Positions 1 through 5,061 of a stretch of DNA of 5,812 nucleotides are shown one piece after another (within the stretch, counting starts at the first letter, position 1; each line of letters opens with the position of its first letter). A program made the position numbers and the translations under genes. A model generated the notes under the pieces. It searched no databases, was not told where the DNA came from, and was given only the letters and a program-made list of their open reading frames with translations. Source of the DNA: Lachnospiraceae bacterium (GTDB lineage Bacteria; Bacillota_A; Clostridia; Lachnospirales; Lachnospiraceae); the NCBI GenBank assembly GCA_028694115.1, contig JAQUUB010000186.1:1-5812 (forward strand). Reading direction: 5' to 3'.

Positions 1-170
1 TCCTCAATAGTAATTCCATCTCTTTCAGTATCAGCGGAGGTTTCCACCAGATTCTGATTTGATTTCAAATTAGAGACAATCAGTATTCCAGCAGCTAACA
101 CTACTATAGTAAACATACCTATGAATGCCTTCCAATGCTTTCTTAAAAATCTCTTCATCTTCTCTTTCAT
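1..170 (-). CDS. Membrane-anchored exported protein, N-terminal part (partial)
   Basis: The first 56 codons are in the window; the gene runs off the left edge. It begins MKEKMKRFLRKHWKAF, then a hydrophobic segment FIGMFTIVVLAAGILIV (16-32), then a polar, acidic region (residues 34-56). The short basic lead and single hydrophobic segment fit a signal anchor or an uncleaved signal peptide with an extracytoplasmic body. The SD TAAGGAG is 7 bases before ATG and includes the stop of the preceding gene. A second ATG at codon 5 is less well spaced. It is the last visible gene of the pilus operon; too little is present to name a family. Confidence 0.7.
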   Translation of the reverse strand, partial: MKEKMKRFLRKHWKAFIGMFTIVVLAAGILIVSNLKSNQNLVETSADTERDGITIE

Positions 171-181
171 TTTGTGTCTCC

Positions 182-571
182 TTAACTAACTGGAACTGTA
201 TATTGTTCCATGATTACGGTTCTCTTTACAGATACCTGACCTTCTGTTCCAATTGGATGCTTATATTTCTCTATGACTTCTACTGATAAGAGTCCTTTTT
301 GATAGTCAACATCTAATACATTGACCTTTGTGCTACAGTCAGAATTGATCTGCACCAATAAGGCTTCCATAAAATCTGCAATGAACTCATCATTACTGCC
401 AGCGGAATACGTCTTACTATCAAACTGGTTCTCCACGGTATCCTGTAAGGCACTGTCTACTGCACGATTTAACTCGTTCTGTCTCATATTCGTTCCACAC
501 AGGGTCATTACAATAACAATCGATATCATCGCACAGATGGTAATTCCAAAGCCTAAAAACACATTCTTCAT
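182..571 (-). CDS. 129-aa pseudopilin-like membrane-anchored protein
   Basis: It starts MKNVFLGFGITICAMISIVI, a looser form of the MK-x-hydrophobic-F-x-x-[FY]-G pattern, with one membrane helix to about residue 25. It is followed by a helical stretch (NELNRAVDSALQDTVE, 32-47) and a mixed alpha/beta C-terminal domain (VNVLDVDYQKGLLSVEVIEKY). The layout of helix, ELNRAVDSA-type heptad region and small domain resembles TadE/TadF pseudopilins and is reminiscent of the DUF4320-like protein upstream. AGGAGG lies 8 bases before ATG, within the end of the 178-aa gene. Its TAA leads into the SD of the next gene (TAAGGAG). Function inferred from context. Confidence 0.7.
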   Translation of the reverse strand: MKNVFLGFGITICAMISIVIVMTLCGTNMRQNELNRAVDSALQDTVENQFDSKTYSAGSNDEFIADFMEALLVQINSDCSTKVNVLDVDYQKGLLSVEVIEKYKHPIGTEGQVSVKRTVIMEQYTVPVS

Positions 572-573
572 CC

Positions 574-1110
574 CTAGTTCCTCCTCTCGTCCACAGCAAT
601 CGGAATCTTCCAGACACTGGTCAGATTTTCTCTGTCCCTGATCTGGAAATAGACCACATACACCCCTGCATTAGGAAAACGGATACTTCCATCCGTAGAG
701 GAATAGGCACTCATAACACTTGTTCCATCGGCTCTTCTGATATCTAACACTTTACCAAACATGATATTTGTAAACAACTTTGCAACAATGACCTTATCCA
801 TTGGATAAATCGTTCCTTCCATATCCTTCGCATAATACCTGGAAAGAAAACTGGTACTATCCAAAGCAAAGAATCTACCATAAGATGCTGTGTATGCTGC
901 AACTGGTTTTGACCTGTTATGCCAGGTGACTACAGAATCAAAGTCATGATAAGAAGTAAAATCTATTTCTTCTTTTTCCACTGTCACCCCTGCAATCTTT
1001 AATATTCCTGTTTTGCCTGATACCGAAATTCCAAATAATACCCCAAGTATCAAGACAGCTGTAACAATAGCAATGATTGCAGTTCCAAACTCATGGAATA
1101 TTTCTTTCAT
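574..1110 (-). CDS. 178-aa membrane-anchored exported protein, probable minor pilin with beta-rich domain
   Basis: The N-terminus MKEIFHEFGTAIIAIVTAVL again carries the pilin-like motif, with a membrane helix to about residue 29. The remaining 150 residues are mostly beta-type and lack cysteines. Near the end, FPNAGVYVVYFQIRDRENLTSVWKIPIAV alternates hydrophobic and polar residues like the last strands of an Ig-like or fibronectin-like domain (cited here only as residues 145-173). It is probably a larger minor pilin, perhaps at the filament tip. It starts right at the stop of the 50-aa gene with an SD inside that gene. Near its end the codons RR (AGGAGG) serve as the SD of the next gene. No named family recognised. 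Confidence 0.72.
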   Translation of the reverse strand: MKEIFHEFGTAIIAIVTAVLILGVLFGISVSGKTGILKIAGVTVEKEEIDFTSYHDFDSVVTWHNRSKPVAAYTASYGRFFALDSTSFLSRYYAKDMEGTIYPMDKVIVAKLFTNIMFGKVLDIRRADGTSVMSAYSSTDGSIRFPNAGVYVVYFQIRDRENLTSVWKIPIAVDERRN

Positions 1111-1263
1111 CTAAGCACCACCTCCTAACACACTGGTAATGAAAAGATGAATCAGCGTTGTCATAGGCGTACCGAGAAAGAAATATGCCAATATTCCAAG
1201 AAAGAGTCCACCACTAATTGCTTCAACGACAAACTCTCCATACTCTTCAAAAATCTCCTTCAT
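1111..1263 (-). CDS. 50-aa leaderless pilin-like membrane protein
   Basis: It encodes 50 residues opening MKEIFEEYGEFVVEAISGG, then LFLGILAYFFLGT and a second hydrophobic stretch (TLIHLFITSVL), ending GGGA. The N-terminus is nearly the same as in the 56-aa pilins (MKEIFEQYG), but it has two hydrophobic segments instead of a helix plus polar tail. GAGGAGG lies 6 bases before ATG. The codons for LGG near its end form the SD (TTAGGAGGTGG) of the next gene, and its TAG directly abuts the next ATG, so the two are tightly coupled. Probably a minor pilin-like or membrane-platform peptide of the same machine; the exact role is unknown. Confidence 0.7.
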   Translation of the reverse strand: MKEIFEEYGEFVVEAISGGLFLGILAYFFLGTPMTTLIHLFITSVLGGGA

Positions 1264-1273
1264 TCAATCCTCC

Positions 1274-1378
1274 TCAACTGCTGATTACCCTTAAAAAGCC
1301 AATCAGTATGGCTGCCATTCCACTTCCAGCAATGGCATAAATAATACCACTTCCAAATTGTTCTATAATCAACTTCAT
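1274..1378 (-). CDS. 34-aa leaderless pilin-like membrane peptide
   Basis: A short frame with a strong SD (TAGGAGG, then ATTTT before ATG, with the TAG ending the DUF4320-like gene). It encodes 34 residues opening MKLIIEQFGSGIIYAIAG and then hydrophobic to near the end. The start matches the MK-x-I-x-E-Q-[FY]-G-S pattern of the 56-aa pilins, but the protein is little more than the membrane helix. It could be a minor pilin, a capping or regulatory subunit, or a stripped-down relic kept under coupling. Its TGA begins the next SD (TGAGGAGG). Spacing, motif and SD make a real gene likely. Confidence 0.68.
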   Translation of the reverse strand: MKLIIEQFGSGIIYAIAGSGMAAILIGFLRVISS

Positions 1379-1387
1379 AAAATCCTC

Positions 1388-1729
1388 CTATCTTGCAAAT
1401 GCCCGAATCTGCTGGGTGCTGATGACTCCCAAAAAGTCCACATGATAGTTGTATCTCAGAATCACTTCCATCAATGTTGGTTTTCCATCTTCATCTTTTA
1501 CAATACTGCTCTCGTCAATAAAAAGCTCATAGCCTGCATTGGCTGCCTGCGTCTTGCACGCATTGATCACACTTGGTGCAAAATTAGAATCCTCGATTTC
1601 TGCTATTACAGAAGCATGAAAGTCCCTCGCATTGTTTGCATCTATACAGGCTGACATAACTCCAGCCATCGTAAATACAGATAACAGAAGGATAAAAATT
1701 CCCACATAAGTCTTAATTGTTGTGCTCAT
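1388..1729 (-). CDS. DUF4320-like pseudopilin (TadE-like)
   Basis: A 113-aa protein with one N-terminal membrane helix (YVGIFILLLSVFTMAGVM, 8-25) and an exported C-terminal domain. Features such as SVINACKTQA, the repeated 'EVILRYNYHV' strand and the ending QQIRAFAR resemble DUF4320 proteins found beside CpaF-type ATPases in Clostridia (recognised from memory, no search). The design resembles TadE/F-type pseudopilins, minor subunits that prime or regulate filament assembly. It has no prepilin leader either, starting MSTTIKTY. GGAGGG lies 6 bases before ATG and overlaps the TAG of the platform gene. Its own TAG is built into the SD of the following 34-codon gene. Confidence 0.75.
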   Translation of the reverse strand: MSTTIKTYVGIFILLLSVFTMAGVMSACIDANNARDFHASVIAEIEDSNFAPSVINACKTQAANAGYELFIDESSIVKDEDGKPTLMEVILRYNYHVDFLGVISTQQIRAFAR

Positions 1730-1740
1730 TCTTTTCCCTC

Positions 1741-3243
1741 CTACATTCCAAACGTCAAGTTCTGAAGGAATACCACCAAAAGTAGGGCCATATCTACCAT
1801 CAACTTAAAAGAAGCAAGTAGTGACGGTAACAGAATATAGATCTTCATCCCTGCAATCTTATCTTCCTGTGTCAACTTCTCTGCCTTATCCATCATGGCA
1901 TTATTGCGGTCAATGAGTTCCTCTACCTGCTTTGTGACATCCCCTGCATTTCCACTGGATAATGCATAAAGCATTTTCATAGCGGACTGCACATCTGGGT
2001 TTCGATAATCCTTTAAAAACCTGTGATATGGTTCAATCGCATTTGGATCATCTTCTAAGTCATAAATCAACTCATCTAGTGCATGAATTAAAACATCCGG
2101 GGCACTGTCCATGGACTTACGGATTGCCATCTGTACATTATCAGTCTGTATCAGTAATGCTACCTCCATCAGCCAGTTAGGGAACTGCTTTTCAATCTCC
2201 CTTGCTACCTTTTTCTTGGCAAGATTGTGACCGACCTTATGCTGATTTAAGAAAAACAGTACCACTACAATCCCAGCTACCAGAACAGCAATGTTTTGAA
2301 AATACACAAATGCACCGATAAAAAGGATTGCTGGAATAACCGCCATCTTCTGACTGCTTTTGGCTTCCTTAGCTTCATCATAATCCCTTACCTGAAGATA
2401 TTTTCGATCCATTCCTGAACTGTCCGTTTCCTTCTCAATCCAGCTTCTACACAACTTCTTATCTGCCTTTACATAGATGAGCATACAGATACCAATCAAT
2501 ACCACCGCTGATATCTGGCATAAAGGAATCGCACTAATATCCAAATCTCCTCCTAACAGATAAAGAGGCAGAATACAAATCAACAACGTTGCTACCAATG
2601 CAATCATGATATTTCGTTTTACAATTTGAAATTCCTTTTGCAGATTGATAATTCGCTCTGCCCACATGGCTCTGTTCTTAGAAAGCAATGCAATACTGCC
2701 GCCTGCATCACCACCACGTCTCTGAGCACCCATTACAAAGGAATGAACGGCATCGACTCTTTCACAATGAAAGAACTCGCTAATCATCACCAGTGCTTCC
2801 TCCTCTGGATCTTCGCTATCAGTGGCATACTGAATATGTTCGATTGCCTGAACCAGTATCTCATGAAACTCTCCTTCATCAAAAATAGTGGCCGTCTCCG
2901 TCAATGCATTCAGTATCGTTTTGTTTCTCTTAAAGGAATACAAGAACTGTTCCATATAATTATTTGCCATAGAAAACATGGTCGTGTGATACTTCCCTTT
3001 CATGGTCTGAATCAGAACCAGTGGTGAGAACACCACCCCAATGATTCCGATTGACGCAATATAAGGTAACTGCAACTTATACAACAGTCCAAAGATAGCT
3101 GCAAGAAGCACAATCATTCCATAGGATATCATTGCTTTCTTAGGTGTAAACTCATATCCATACCTTGCAAGCTCCTGTGTCAGATTCTTATATCGCAAAA
3201 ATCTGAGAGAACTTTTTTTCTTCTTTCCACGTTCTTTCTTCAA
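1741..3243 (-). CDS. Tad pilus platform protein, TadB-TadC-like fusion (T2SSF-type)
   Basis: A 500-aa integral membrane protein that would form the inner platform on which the ATPase acts. After a very basic N-terminus (KKERGKKKK) come membrane segments at about 39-56 and 60-80, a cytoplasmic part at about 85-210 containing MEQFLYSFKRNKTILNAL, segments at 211-231 and 238-258, a charged linker, segments at 298-315 and 317-333, a second cytoplasmic part at 345-462 containing FPNWLMEVALLIQTDNVQMA, and a hydrophobic C-terminus (465-496). Two copies of a 'membrane pair, T2SSF-like domain, membrane' unit suggest that TadB and TadC, usually separate proteins of about 300 aa, are joined here. It starts with TTG overlapping the ATPase stop by 4 bases, so the two are coupled. 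Its TAG stop is part of the next SD (TAGGAGGG). The family call is solid; the fusion reading is inference. Confidence 0.82.
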   Translation of the reverse strand: MKKERGKKKKSSLRFLRYKNLTQELARYGYEFTPKKAMISYGMIVLLAAIFGLLYKLQLPYIASIGIIGVVFSPLVLIQTMKGKYHTTMFSMANNYMEQFLYSFKRNKTILNALTETATIFDEGEFHEILVQAIEHIQYATDSEDPEEEALVMISEFFHCERVDAVHSFVMGAQRRGGDAGGSIALLSKNRAMWAERIINLQKEFQIVKRNIMIALVATLLICILPLYLLGGDLDISAIPLCQISAVVLIGICMLIYVKADKKLCRSWIEKETDSSGMDRKYLQVRDYDEAKEAKSSQKMAVIPAILFIGAFVYFQNIAVLVAGIVVVLFFLNQHKVGHNLAKKKVAREIEKQFPNWLMEVALLIQTDNVQMAIRKSMDSAPDVLIHALDELIYDLEDDPNAIEPYHRFLKDYRNPDVQSAMKMLYALSSGNAGDVTKQVEELIDRNNAMMDKAEKLTQEDKIAGMKIYILLPSLLASFKLMVDMALLLVVFLQNLTFGM

Positions 3244-4289
3244 TCCTCACTTCCTCCTTCCCTTGAAAACGGTGTAATGCCCATTCGGTCAAATTTCTCA
3301 AGAACTGGTTCTGGAAGACACCTCTCTACCAGTTCTCCATTTAATACCACAGGAAACGTAATATTGCATCCGTCCTTTCGATAAAAGAAGCAAATCTGAT
3401 CAATGTATCTTCTGATTTTGCCATCTTCCATCTGTTTCTTACGGATTAAAATACCTACATCAATGAACATGAAAATATCATTCTCCATTCGATCTGCATC
3501 GGTTCGGCTTGCCAACATATTTAAAATACGATCTGGTATCTTTCTTACATCATCCGTATGAATCGTGGTGAATCCGCGAATTCCTGTAGATAAGCTCTCA
3601 AGCAGATATTTTACTTCCACAGAACGAGCTTCTGATAGCATAAGCCACTTTGGATTTTGTCTAAGACTTGTCTTAATCGCTTTTGTATAGCTGAACCCAT
3701 CCGATACCATCAATTCCACACAATCCTTCTCTGGATTGATTTCCCTGTAATGAAGCTCTGGCGTATCTTCAATGGTAATGACTCTTTCGTTTGCAGGGAT
3801 ATACTGTGAAAAGAACTTAATTCCTTCCGTCTTTCCCACACCTGGTTCCCCACAGAATACAAAGTTCATACGTGCTTTCACGCAATTTGTCAAAAGCTCT
3901 AAAATTTCTTTGGTACAATATCCATCTGCAATCATACTATCTCTTGTCATACGAACAGTCGGAAGGGTCTTTCTAATACAAACCGACCTTCCTGAAATTG
4001 CTGAGGACTCATGGACAATACTGATGCGTAGGGTATCCGTATCTGCCTCTAACAGATTCTCCACCTTGTTAAAAGGCTTACTTACGTTATTGGCAATATA
4101 ATGGCTGAACTTCTCAATAAATTCCTTCGAAACGCTATGCTCCTCCACTTTTTTTCGTTCATTTGCTGTATTGGTAATCCATAAATCCGTACCATTAAAG
4201 TCAATATCCGTGATTTCATCATCCTCTACATATGACCATAAGGGTCCAAAATGTGCGGGAACAAGCTCCCACTTTGTACTTCGTTCCAT
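3240..4289 (-). CDS. CpaF/TadA-family type II/IV secretion ATPase
   Basis: A 349-aa ATPase that would drive pilus assembly as a cytoplasmic hexamer at the membrane. Visible motifs: Walker A GEPGVGKT (147-154), Asp box IEDTPEL (173-179), a Walker B region WLMLSEARS with Glu at about 220, and the His box STGIRGFTTIHTDD (His about 244). These are in the right order and spacing for the PulE/VirB11/CpaF superfamily. The Walker B region departs from the usual GEVRG: the glycine before Glu is Ser and the final glycine is also Ser. The protein is shorter than many CpaF proteins, with only a small N-terminal domain. I start it at the ATG at 4287-4289, preceded by AAAGGAG; an upstream TTG at 4302-4304 would add five residues but overlaps that SD. 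Its TGA overlaps the next start (TTGA). VirB11 is the alternative, but TadB/C-like and pilin neighbours favour a Tad role. Confidence 0.88.
   Translation of the reverse strand: MERSTKWELVPAHFGPLWSYVEDDEITDIDFNGTDLWITNTANERKKVEEHSVSKEFIEKFSHYIANNVSKPFNKVENLLEADTDTLRISIVHESSAISGRSVCIRKTLPTVRMTRDSMIADGYCTKEILELLTNCVKARMNFVFCGEPGVGKTEGIKFFSQYIPANERVITIEDTPELHYREINPEKDCVELMVSDGFSYTKAIKTSLRQNPKWLMLSEARSVEVKYLLESLSTGIRGFTTIHTDDVRKIPDRILNMLASRTDADRMENDIFMFIDVGILIRKKQMEDGKIRRYIDQICFFYRKDGCNITFPVVLNGELVERCLPEPVLEKFDRMGITPFSREGGSED
3253..3259 (-). promoter_or_regulatory. SD that sets a TTG start for the TadB/C-like gene
   Basis: AAGGAGG on the minus strand lies 9 bases before the TTG at 3241-3243, inside the last codons of the ATPase gene. 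The first in-frame ATG comes only at codon 38, inside the first membrane segment, so TTG is the credible start. Confidence 0.65.
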
Positions 4290-4302
4290 ATAACTCCTTT
4301 CC

Positions 4303-4325
4303 AAGAGGGGAGCCTGTCCCCTCTT
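4303..4325 (-). promoter_or_regulatory. Intergenic hairpin between pilin and ATPase genes
   Basis: On the minus strand AAGAGGGGA, loop CAGGC, TCCCCTCTT is a perfect 9-bp GC-rich stem, ending 2 bases before the AAAGGAG of the ATPase gene. It has no T-run, so it is a poor intrinsic terminator. A stable hairpin here would more likely protect the 3' end of the pilin mRNA or limit ATPase translation, giving many pilins per motor. Role inferred. Confidence 0.5.
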
Positions 4326-4357
4326 TCTATCATTCTGTCTTTACCTAATCCCAACCA

Positions 4358-4528
4358 TTAACCTGTAATGGTTCCAGCTGCTCTGTTAAAGAAGCTGTCG
4401 ATTAGGTTCTTGAAGGAATTTGCTACTACACCATCTGTTGCCAAAAGCATTACAATAATTGCTACCAATGCGCTGATTGCTACTGCTGCAATAATTACTG
4501 AGCCATACTGTTCAAAAATCTCTTTCAT
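4358..4528 (-). CDS. 56-aa Flp-like leaderless major pilin, copy 2 (identical protein)
   Basis: It encodes exactly the same 56 residues as the copy at 4586-4756, but the DNA differs at 13 of 171 positions, all third codon positions and all synonymous. The 5' untranslated sequence is also related, so the duplication carried its upstream region. The SD equivalent here is GAGAT rather than GAGGT, which suggests weaker initiation than copy 1. It is followed by a strong hairpin and then the ATPase gene. Role as for copy 1: the probable structural subunit of the filament, anchored in the membrane by its N-terminal helix before assembly. Confidence 0.7.
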   Translation of the reverse strand: MKEIFEQYGSVIIAAVAISALVAIIVMLLATDGVVANSFKNLIDSFFNRAAGTITG

Positions 4529-4585
4529 TCGATTTATCTCATTCTTTCTTATAATTGTTTTTATTGGTTTCTTTACTACAAATGA

Positions 4586-4756
4586 TTAGCCTGTGATGGT
4601 ACCAGCTGCTCTGTTGAAGAAACTGTCGATCAGGTTCTTGAAGGAATTTGCTACTACTCCATCTGTTGCTAAAAGCATTACGATAATTGCTACTAATGCA
4701 CTGATTGCTACCGCTGCAATAATTACTGATCCATACTGTTCAAAAATCTCTTTCAT
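4586..4756 (-). CDS. 56-aa Flp-like leaderless major pilin, copy 1
   Basis: This 56-aa protein begins MKEIFEQYGSVIIAAVAISA, continues as one hydrophobic helix to about residue 30, and has a short polar tail (TDGVVANSFKNLIDSFFNRA) ending in AGTITG. The E-x-Y-G-x-hydrophobic-AA pattern resembles the mature N-terminus of Tad/Flp pilins (EYG-LIAA type). However, no leader or cleavage glycine precedes it, so it would be used without prepilin processing. It is first in the pilus block, has GAGGT 7 bases before ATG, and sits upstream of the secretion ATPase, all consistent with the main filament subunit. The protein is identical to that encoded by the next gene. An alternative is a small membrane peptide of a conjugation apparatus. 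Confidence 0.7.
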   Translation of the reverse strand: MKEIFEQYGSVIIAAVAISALVAIIVMLLATDGVVANSFKNLIDSFFNRAAGTITG

Positions 4757-4800
4757 TTGATTTACCTCATTCTTCTTTTATTATTTGTAATTGTTTATAT

Positions 4801-4827
4801 TAAAATAGCGGCTCCTTATAGCCGCTA
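4801..4827 (-). terminator. Rho-independent terminator-like hairpin upstream of the pilin genes
   Basis: On the minus strand TAGCGGCT, loop ATAAGG, AGCCGCTA forms a perfect 8-bp stem (4827-4820 with 4813-4806) followed directly by TTTTAATAT. It lies about 50 bases before the first pilin start. It would separate the partition and small-ORF transcript from the pilus transcript, or act as a leaky attenuator. The T-run is only four bases before an AA, so termination may be partial. I see no convincing -35/-10 pair after it. Confidence 0.6.
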
Positions 4828-4843
4828 ATACCTACCCAATCCA

Positions 4844-4882
4844 GTGGATAGGCAATACTGTTCTCCGTTACTACCTATCCAC
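4844..4882 (-). promoter_or_regulatory. Leader RNA inverted repeat with alternative pairing partner
   Basis: On the minus strand GTGGATAGG (4882-4874) pairs perfectly with CCTATCCAC (4852-4844) across a 21-base loop. The same CCTATCC can instead pair with GGGTAGG (4837-4831), seven pairs including one G-U. The two pairings exclude each other, which is the layout of an attenuator or riboregulator. The terminator-like hairpin begins 3 bases after GGGTAGG. The structure overlaps the read-on part of the 17-codon frame. That it is regulatory is inference. Confidence 0.35.
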
Positions 4883-4896
4883 ATGACTGTGTGAAA

Positions 4897-4950
4897 TTAT
4901 TCAGTTTTGTACACGGAGACAGTAGATGGTTTGTCCCGTATATAATGCAT
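4897..4950 (-). CDS. 17-aa ORF, probable leader peptide or first part of a broken 41-codon gene
   Basis: AAAGGAG lies 7 bases before an ATG that opens MHYIRDKPSTVSVYKTE and then a TAA. The codon before the ATG is TAG, so the frame truly begins here. After the TAA the same frame stays open for 23 more sense codons (FHTVMWIGSNGEQYCLSTG and so on) and stops with TAG at 4825-4827 inside the terminator-like stem. The residues after the stop look as protein-like as those before it. This suggests either a nonsense mutation in a 41-codon gene or a leader peptide that overlaps regulatory RNA structure. No family recognised. Confidence 0.4.
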   Translation of the reverse strand: MHYIRDKPSTVSVYKTE

Positions 4951-4965
4951 CTAACTCTCCTTTGC

Positions 4966-5046
4966 TTAAACTGCCATATTTCTTAATTGAAAGAAATACT
5001 TCATCAATCTACGGTTTTCTCTGTATGCTTTATATCCTGCAGCCAT
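4966..5046 (-). CDS. 26-aa small basic ORF with strong SD
   Basis: ATG is preceded by AAAGGAGG at a spacing of 8 bases, one of the best SD sequences in the window. It encodes 26 residues starting MAAGYKAYRENRRLMKYF, rich in R, K and Y and likely helical, and ends at TAA just before the next SD (AAAGGAG). No family recognised. It could be a genuine small protein, a leader peptide controlling the pilus genes, or the remnant of a longer gene. The well-placed SD is the main support; there is no conservation evidence. Confidence 0.45.
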   Translation of the reverse strand: MAAGYKAYRENRRLMKYFFQLRNMAV

Positions 5047-5061
5047 ACAATCAACCTCCTT

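Larger units (their letters stand above)
4358..4795 (-). repeat. Tandem duplication of the pilin gene with its 5' leader (period 228 bp)
   Basis: The two pilin starts are 228 bases apart. The coding parts (4358-4528 and 4586-4756) are 158/171 identical without gaps, and about 35-45 bases upstream of each start are recognisably related: both have AAACAATTA, then an A-rich stretch, AGAATGAGRTAAATC and RAATG. The similarity fades after the stop codons. This is a direct gene duplication, not an IS or inverted repeat. Confidence 0.85.

Noticed and set aside
321..641. Plus-strand open frame of 106 codons
   Set aside because: It is antisense to the 129-aa and 178-aa genes, lacks an SD and has no recognisable protein pattern.
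1358..1654. Plus-strand open frame of 98 codons
   Set aside because: Antisense to the DUF4320-like gene, with no SD; a compositional shadow.
2626..3027. Plus-strand open frame of 133 codons
   Set aside because: Antisense to the platform gene, whose protein has clear membrane and T2SSF-like structure; no SD or motif on the plus strand.
3772..4101. Plus-strand open frame of 109 codons
   Set aside because: Lies opposite the ATPase motifs (Walker A region), so it is a shadow of a real gene.
4290..4304. TTG start five codons upstream for the ATPase
   Set aside because: It would overlap its own AAAGGAG; the ATG at 4287-4289 is properly placed after that SD.
4368..4589. Plus-strand open frame of 73 codons across both pilin copies
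   Set aside because: Antisense to the second pilin and the intergenic gap. The purely synonymous changes in the minus-strand frame show which strand is under selection.
4358..4756. CRISPR array or IS-type repeat
   Set aside because: The repeat is two 171-bp coding units with leaders, without spacers, terminal inverted repeats or a transposase.
4825..4884. Independent 19-codon ORF starting MWIGSNG
   Set aside because: No SD before its ATG. It is better read as the continuation of the 17-codon frame past the TAA, or as structured leader RNA.
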